NCBI GenBank assembly: GCA_964534315.1
Contig: CAZHOV010000194.1
Coordinates: forward strand, 1 to 10,333
Length of the DNA: 10,333 nucleotides
DNA from: CAZHOV01 sp964534315
Lineage (GTDB): Bacteria; Bacteroidota; Bacteroidia; Chitinophagales; Saprospiraceae
Direction: 5' to 3'
Shown: positions 7,002 through 10,333 of the stretch, piece after piece
How the letters are laid out: each line of letters opens with the position of its first letter
How positions within the stretch are numbered: the stretch's first letter is position 1
Translations under genes and position numbers: made by a program
The notes under the pieces: model-generated
Seen by the model: only the letters and a program-made list of their open reading frames with translations
Databases searched by the model: none
What the model was told of the DNA's origin: nothing

Positions 7002-7158
7002 CGCCAGGCGCTTTCTACCATCCTGCCTCGCTGGTCTTAATGACGGTATTGTCATTATTGCAGCAATCGATTCGCGCTTTTTTTAAAGGCTGCGTGCTAT
7101 AGTTGCCGGAAGGATAGATTTTAGGCTAAGCTTTGTAGAAAATATTCTGCAGCTGGTG

Positions 7159-7175
7159 CAGGCGCGTAGCGACTG
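7159..7175 (-). repeat. Third copy of the 17-bp flanking core
   Basis: CAGGCGCGTAGCGACTG is repeated exactly at 7209-7225, 50 bp further on, and is the reverse complement of 6210-6226. The bases that follow (CAACC instead of ACACC) differ from the outer copy, so this one matches over 17 bp rather than 24. Confidence 0.85.
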
Positions 7176-7208
7176 CAACCTTTGTAGCTATTTATTCCAA
7201 ATTTGATC

Positions 7209-7232
7209 CAGGCGCGTAGCGACTGACACCTT
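7209..7232 (-). repeat. Right arm of 24-bp perfect inverted repeat
   Basis: Exact reverse complement of 6203-6226. Together the arms enclose the whole array (at least 1,030 bp, more if the gap hides units). No clear target-site duplication is visible outside the arms. Confidence 0.85.
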
Positions 7233-7402
7233 AACAATCATTAGCCATTGAATTTCAATATAAATCTACCTTCTCATTTTATATCGCATTGGTCAACATT
7301 TCTTCATAGGTATTTAATTTTACACAGGAGAACATTTCATTTTTACGATCCTATGATTTTTTAATGACTCAAACTCATAAGAATGTTCCCCCTTTTTGAG
7401 GT

Positions 7403-7510
7403 ATGGCAGAAATAATAAACATCTCTCCAGATATCCAAAGTGGAATGCCTGTTTTTGCGGGCACCCGAGTATCGATTGAAAAAATTGCCCCACCAACGGG
7501 CCAATTGTAA
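7403..7510 (+). pseudogene. Remnant of a DUF433-family antitoxin gene
   Basis: ATG at 7403 opens 35 codons beginning MAEIINISPDIQSGMPVFAG and continuing TRVSIEKI. This matches the N-terminal signature of DUF433 proteins (I-x-P-x-I-x-x-G-x-P-V-F-x-G-T-R-V), small DNA-binding antitoxins of about 75-80 residues, often paired with a PIN-like DUF5615 toxin. After residue 28 the similarity stops: APPTGQL-stop is read from the terminator hairpin of the convergent carbamoyltransferase gene (7479-7504). The C-terminal half, including the expected helix YLExG, and any toxin gene are missing. The break probably lies near 7478-7485. It sits directly downstream of the repeat block, in an area with other broken genes. 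The family call is from motif memory and the remnant is unlikely to be functional. Confidence 0.75.
7479..7504 (-). terminator. Terminator of the carbamoyltransferase gene
   Basis: On the minus strand TTGGCCC and GGGGCAA pair (three bp, one G/G mismatch, three bp) around a 6-nt loop and are followed by six T (plus-strand A-run 7479-7484). It lies 26 bp past the stop codon. Its DNA also forms the last codons of the DUF433 remnant. Confidence 0.55.
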
Positions 7511-7529
7511 AAAGGAGAAATACTTGCCT

Positions 7530-9272
7530 TTATTTTTCAATAAGAAAATTGTGGATCACTAATGCATCCAGGCCTGAAGAATAAAACATTCCAATCGCGT
7601 CTTCAATCGTTGCAATTATTGGTTTTCCTTTTATATTAAAACTAGTATTCAGTATTACTGGTACCCCAGTTCGATCGAAAAAGGCTTTAATTAATAGATA
7701 ATATTTCTTATTTCGATTTTTCTTCACGGACTGCAACCGACCTGTACCGTTTATATGTACTACTGCTGGAATTTTATTAATAACTTCTTTCTTAAATTTA
7801 AGCGCTCTTTCCATGTATGGAGAATCTTGATAATGCTCAAAATATTCGGGTCCAAAATCGTGAAGAATAGATGGTGCGAAAGGTCTGAATCCTTCACGAA
7901 ATTTTACTTTAGCATTGATTTTTTCTTTCATCTGCGGATCTCTTGGGTCTGCAAGTATGGATCTATTCCCGAGGGCTCGAGGTCCATATTCAGCATGGCC
8001 TTGCACCCAACCAATTATTTTACCCTCAGCCAGAAGTTGAGCGGCTTTCTCAAAGAGTGCTTGGTCTTCTAATTTTTTAAAAGGAATCCTACTAAATTGC
8101 GACAATTTATTTAGGGATTGTTGCCGGATAGGAGTTCCAAGATAGGGAGAGCAATTTTTGTGAATAGAACTTTGTTGATCAACCTGTTGATAAAAGGACA
8201 GCAGCGCACCTCCGAGGGCATTTCCGTCATCTGCAGGAGCTGAGGGGATGTAAAGATCTTCGAAAGGGGTACTGTCGAGGATCGTTCCATTGTATGAAGA
8301 GTTGAGTGCACATCCTCCTGTCAGAATTAATTTTTTGGTTTTGAAGTTATCAAAAACACTTTTGAGCAATTTATTCATTAGATCGGAATAGAAAAGTTGG
8401 CCAGTATAAGCTAGATCAGTTGCTAGTTCTTTAGGTTGATCAGGAGTAATGCAATACCGACTTAATTCCTGAAGAGCAGCTCTCCATACTTTAGGTTTAG
8501 GAAATCGTAACTGGTACCCATCTACGCTGATCATTGATTCCATAATTTTATATATTCGTTCTGATTTACTGCCATATGGAGCCAACCCCATAACTTTCCA
8601 TTGCTCTCCTTTAAAATGACTGAATCCACAAGCCTGTGTTAAAATATTATAAAAAACTCCAAGGCTGGCAAGGCCTTTATTTTGATAAACTTTTTTTAAT
8701 TTACCTTCACCATATTGATAAATTGACAAACTACCTTTGTCTCCATTTCCATCCACTACAACACAGATTCCCTCATCGAATGGGGAGCCATAACAAGCCA
8801 GGGCAGCATGAGTCGAGTGATGATTATGGTATTTTTCTCTAATTATCGAATCCGGCGAATTCATAGACACAGCCATTTTAAAGCCAATTCCAGCTGATGA
8901 AATACTATTGAAACTGGACACTTGTGCCCACCTACTGGTTAAATCAGGGAATAGATGGGGCTTAACTCCTTTAGTGTAGTACTTTAATATTTTGTCTTGC
9001 AATTTGAAAAAGCCTGAAAAAGATCGGGATTGGAGTTTTCTCAAAAAGGGTTTGCTCCAAGTGTAAGCAAGGTTAAATATAGCGGGTTCTGAACAATAAG
9101 ATTTAAGCAAGTGGGAAGCGTAGACCACATTCAGAGGAGCGATATTTAGAGCGCGTTTATTTTGCAAAACCCGTTCCGTTGCTTCAGCAAAAAGTATCTG
9201 TCCTTTTTCATCCAATATGGCAACTGCTGAATCATGCATACTGCATGAAATCCCTATAAAGTATTCATTCAT
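7530..9272 (-). CDS. NodU/CmcH-family O-carbamoyltransferase, 580 aa
   Basis: Enzymes of this family use carbamoyl phosphate and ATP, through a carbamoyl-adenylate, to carbamoylate a hydroxyl group on a sugar or secondary metabolite (NodU, CmcH, TobZ). The N-terminal ASKHA-fold domain is complete: YFIGISCSMHDSAVAILDEK (4-23), the metal-site His motif HNHHSTHAAL (149-158), VVVDGNGDKGSLSI (171-184), GEQWKVMGLAPYGS (222-235), LTGGCALN (317-324) and PSAPADDGNALGGAL (343-357). The C-terminal domain follows with GWVQGHAEYGPRALGNRSIL (421-440), REGFRPFAPSIL (459-470) and NTSFNIKGKP (542-551). Length is normal. I chose ATG at 9272; a TTG at 9290 would add six residues that do not match the family start. 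A TAGATTTG box lies upstream. No partner biosynthetic gene is next to it, so its substrate cannot be named. It is probably cytoplasmic. Confidence 0.93.
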   Translation of the reverse strand: MNEYFIGISCSMHDSAVAILDEKGQILFAEATERVLQNKRALNIAPLNVVYASHLLKSYCSEPAIFNLAYTWSKPFLRKLQSRSFSGFFKLQDKILKYYTKGVKPHLFPDLTSRWAQVSSFNSISSAGIGFKMAVSMNSPDSIIREKYHNHHSTHAALACYGSPFDEGICVVVDGNGDKGSLSIYQYGEGKLKKVYQNKGLASLGVFYNILTQACGFSHFKGEQWKVMGLAPYGSKSERIYKIMESMISVDGYQLRFPKPKVWRAALQELSRYCITPDQPKELATDLAYTGQLFYSDLMNKLLKSVFDNFKTKKLILTGGCALNSSYNGTILDSTPFEDLYIPSAPADDGNALGGALLSFYQQVDQQSSIHKNCSPYLGTPIRQQSLNKLSQFSRIPFKKLEDQALFEKAAQLLAEGKIIGWVQGHAEYGPRALGNRSILADPRDPQMKEKINAKVKFREGFRPFAPSILHDFGPEYFEHYQDSPYMERALKFKKEVINKIPAVVHINGTGRLQSVKKNRNKKYYLLIKAFFDRTGVPVILNTSFNIKGKPIIATIEDAIGMFYSSGLDALVIHNFLIEK

Positions 9273-9337
9273 AAATTTTGGAGTTTTCAAGATTGTACAA
9301 TTTTTCCTTTATATTCAATTTAGGGAATAGGTTATTA

Positions 9338-9345
9338 CAAATCTA
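9338..9345 (-). promoter_or_regulatory. -7 promoter element for the carbamoyltransferase gene
   Basis: TAGATTTG on the minus strand fits the Bacteroidota -7 consensus TAnnTTTG exactly and lies 65 bp upstream of the ATG at 9272. No clear -33 TTTG at the standard distance was found, so this is a half-supported promoter. Confidence 0.4.
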
Positions 9346-9438
9346 TAGCTTGGGGAAGGAATTGGCTAGGAAATTTGTTTCAAAACACCGGTATTAACGT
9401 GTCAAATTTGAGTCCAGGAGTGGTACTAATGTTTATTA

Positions 9439-9552
9439 ATGGTTACCAATAGACAACTCGATCAATGGTTATTGAAAAACAGACAGCAACCAATGGAAGA
9501 GGTTGAGCAGGAGGAGTTGGAGAAGATGGTTGGGAGGAGGTTTATGGGTTAA
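9439..9552 (+). CDS. Doubtful 37-codon ORF, Glu-rich, possibly a gene fragment
   Basis: ATG at 9439 to TAA at 9550-9552 encodes a polar peptide starting MVTNRQLDQWLLKNRQQ and continuing through a Glu-rich helix-like stretch (MEEVEQEELEKMVGRRFMG). The composition is protein-like and the DNA is purine-rich. The stop codon falls at the point where the neighbouring transposase remnant loses its similarity, so this could be the head of a gene cut by the insertion. I recognise no family. A chance ORF is equally possible. Confidence 0.2.
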   Translation: MVTNRQLDQWLLKNRQQPMEEVEQEELEKMVGRRFMG

Positions 9553-10057
9553 GATGATAAGAACGGCTTTTCTTGAAAGCCCAATCATCGACACCTAATA
9601 CCCTGGGCGTTTTGAATTCTGGATCAACAGATTGATGTAGTATCCTCAATACAGTAGTAGCACTGGTTGGCATTCCCAATCGATTGGCTATATCAGCTCC
9701 AGGCTTCCCACCGGCTTTCTTTCCAATCATCTGTAAATGAGTCGTTAACCGGGAGGTCCTTCTAAGGTAGGGCTGTAATCCTTCCTGTCTTTCAGTAAAA
9801 ATCTTTCGCTTACACGAGGAGTTTTTGCAAAAAAACTTTCTTACTTTTAGTACAACTTTTACCGGAAAACCTGCCCAAGGCGAGTCGGAAAGTTCACGAT
9901 AATAAGTACTATGAATCGTCCAACTTATCTTGCTACATAGAGGACAAGACGAGCAAGGTGCATCAATTTCTAAAAAGAGGAAAAGGCAGAAATTCTCTAA
10001 TTTTAGCCTGACAAAACGCAGGTAGGAGATATTGGGAAGTAGTTCGTTTGGCATCAT
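9553..10057 (-). pseudogene. Truncated ISL3-family transposase (N-terminal part)
   Basis: The reading frame starts at ATG 10057 and closes at 9542; transposase-like sequence runs to about 9553. It has a zinc-finger region with CSSCPLC (~35-41) and FFCKNSSCKRKIFTER (~74-89), the conserved RELSDSPWAGFPVKV (~54-68), a helix-turn-helix (ADIANRLGMPTSATTVLRIL), and the start of the catalytic DDE domain, VLGVDDWAFKKSRSY (~152-166), with the first acidic residues. These are ISL3-family marks; intact members have about 400 residues. Everything after the first catalytic block is missing, and HLNP-stop is junction sequence. It cannot transpose by itself. The 5' side looks intact, with a likely IS end near 10095-10117. 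The deletion or later insertion that removed the 3' part lies at ~9553. Confidence 0.85.
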
Positions 10058-10094
10058 GCCGGAAAACTATACAATACTATTTTTTTTCTATGTT

Positions 10095-10117
10095 TCACCA
10101 AAAGTGACGAAGAACCC
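10095..10117 (-). mobile_element. Probable terminal inverted repeat of the ISL3-type element
   Basis: Read inward on the minus strand, this begins GGGGTTCTTCGTCACTTTTG and continues GTG. ISL3 elements, as I recall, have terminal repeats of the GG(T/C)TCTTC...ACTTT kind. It lies about 40-60 bp upstream of the transposase start, the right place for an IS end. The partner end is not in the window, so this remains a pattern call. Confidence 0.5.
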
Positions 10118-10239
10118 CTCCATCTTGCCTGAATTTGTTACCTTTTCCCTTCTGCTTACAAACCTCCCCCACTCTAATATTTCCCCTAAAAAATCACTCA
10201 CTTTTTTACTAATTTTTCTTCACTCCTCCCCACTCAAAA
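10118..10239. other. Pyrimidine-rich spacer without a gene
   Basis: The plus strand is strongly C/T-rich (e.g. CCTCCCCCACTC, TTCACTCCTCCCCACTC). No ORF with coding character was found on either strand. Confidence 0.5.
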
Positions 10240-10261
10240 ATGTTTAAACCATGTTTAAACC
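10240..10261 (+). repeat. Doubled 11-bp repeat ATGTTTAAACC
   Basis: Two exact, directly adjacent copies (10240-10250 and 10251-10261), each holding the 8-bp palindrome GTTTAAAC. They lie immediately next to the terminator of the tRNA gene. This could be a paired operator-like site or a slippage product. Confidence 0.6.
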
Positions 10262-10264
10262 AAC

Positions 10265-10295
10265 AAAAAAAGGCTCCAGCGAATTTGCTGAAACC
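10265..10295 (-). terminator. Intrinsic terminator of the tRNA transcript
   Basis: On the minus strand GGTTTCAGC pairs with GCTGGAGCC over nine positions (two G/T wobbles) around a 6-nt loop, followed by seven T. It lies 12 bp past the encoded CCA end. Confidence 0.8.
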
Positions 10296-10306
10296 CTTGA
10301 TTTTAT

Positions 10307-10333
10307 TGGTCGGGATGACTGGATTCGAACCAG
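10307..10333 (-). tRNA. 3' end of a tRNA gene, probably tRNA-Pro (cut by window edge)
   Basis: On the minus strand the visible part reads T-arm CTGG-TTCGAAT-CCAGT (10318-10333), acceptor strand CATCCCG (10311-10317), discriminator A (10310) and an encoded CCA (10307-10309). The acceptor implies a 5' strand CGGGATG with a C1:G72 pair, a hallmark of bacterial tRNA-Pro. The anticodon lies outside the window, so the amino-acid assignment is inference. Confidence 0.85.

Larger units (their letters stand above)
6403..7084 (+). repeat. Tandem array of 115-118-bp noncoding units
   Basis: Units begin at TACACCTGTCATTAAAGC: copy 1 6403-6520 (118 bp), copy 2 6521-6638 (118), copy 3 6639-6753 (115), copy 4 6754-6868 (115), copy 5 from 6869 into the gap, and the last copy from the gap to 7084. 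Copies 1-2 end with TAGAAATCACTGTGCGCTTT; copies 3 onward end with AGCAATCGATTCGCGCTTTT, so two subtypes exist. Each unit is internally repetitive: GTCATT...GAAATC...GCGCTTTCTT occurs twice, 75 and 43 bp apart. Each carries the core TCGC(T/C)AGGCGC. The units can form long hairpins. The array is noncoding; role unknown, and a bacterial satellite, protein-binding array or structured RNA are all possible. Confidence 0.9.
6129..7402. other. 1.27-kb gene-free block built of repeats
   Basis: No coding region is credible here. ORFs that cross the array change reading frame from unit to unit, because 115 and 118 both leave remainder 1 on division by three. The block holds an inverted-repeat pair (6203-6226 and 7209-7232), a degenerate lead-in (6241-6402), the tandem array (6403-7084), an assembly gap, and a third copy of the flanking core (7159-7175). 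The remaining parts (6129-6202, 7085-7158, 7233-7402) show nothing I can assign, apart from a small dyad ATTGAA-T-TTCAAT at 7247-7259. Confidence 0.75.

Noticed and set aside
6371..7055. Several 70-83-residue ORFs across the array on both strands
   Set aside because: They are translations of the tandem repeat. The same peptide reappears in different frames because unit length is not a multiple of three, and some run through the N gap.
6403..7084. CRISPR array
   Set aside because: There are no short identical repeats with variable spacers of equal length; the whole 115-118 bp is repeated, and no cas gene is in the window.
7755..8842. ORFs of 66-105 residues in other frames within the carbamoyltransferase gene
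   Set aside because: They are shadow frames; the main frame carries all family motifs without interruption.
9273..9290. TTG start giving the carbamoyltransferase six extra residues
   Set aside because: The ATG at 9272 places the conserved GIS(C)xxHDSA motif at the usual distance from the N-terminus.
10032..10247. Plus-strand 71-codon ORF over the IS end
   Set aside because: It crosses the transposase start, the IS end and the pyrimidine-rich spacer, and its Ser/Leu/Phe-rich product reflects base composition.

Overview
The window looks like a chromosomal piece of a member of the Bacteroidota, possibly near the Saprospiria or Cytophagia; the rank below phylum is a guess. The signs are: starts with A-rich leaders and no clear Shine-Dalgarno; matches to the Bacteroidota -7 promoter element TAnnTTTG (TATCTTTG before the caspase gene, TAGATTTG before the carbamoyltransferase gene); a secreted caspase/TPR protein whose signal peptide ends in AQ; a lipoprotein with a Cys-Lys-Lys-Glu start; and moderate-to-low GC.

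Left part (1-4338, minus strand). A GNAT-like acyltransferase gene (65-775) is preceded 40 bp upstream by an overlooked gene for a 34-residue single-pass membrane peptide (816-920); the two are probably cotranscribed and end at a hairpin/T-tract terminator (5-40). Then comes a 1075-residue exported protein with a caspase-type peptidase domain (His120/Cys174), an EF-hand-like loop and a long TPR tail (1111-4338).

Middle (4339-7510). A 144-bp divergent spacer separates the caspase gene from queA (4483-5715), the queuosine enzyme. A small lipoprotein gene (5748-6128) follows, probably in the same transcript; its last ~30 codons read through two consecutive hairpins and a terminator, so its C-terminus looks replaced. 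From about 6200 to 7235 there is no credible gene. Instead there is a noncoding repeat block: a tandem array of 115-118-bp units, interrupted by a 100-N assembly gap, framed by a perfect 24-bp inverted repeat with a third, nearby copy of its core. The flanking motif and the array unit share an 11-bp core, TCGCTA(C/G)GCGC, and each unit can fold into a long hairpin. This is the most unusual thing in the window. A 35-codon remnant of a DUF433 antitoxin gene (7403-7510) follows and runs into the terminator of the next, convergent gene.

Right part (7479-10333). A NodU/CmcH-type carbamoyltransferase gene (7530-9272, minus) stands alone, without the biosynthetic genes it would normally serve. Upstream lie a doubtful 37-codon ORF, the truncated 5' part of an ISL3-family transposase gene with a likely IS end, a doubled 11-bp GTTTAAAC-containing repeat, a strong terminator, and the 3' end of a tRNA gene (probably tRNA-Pro) cut by the window edge. 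The stretch from 5970 to the tRNA reads as an accessory zone of repeats, gene remnants and an orphan tailoring enzyme; queA and the tRNA look like the stable background.
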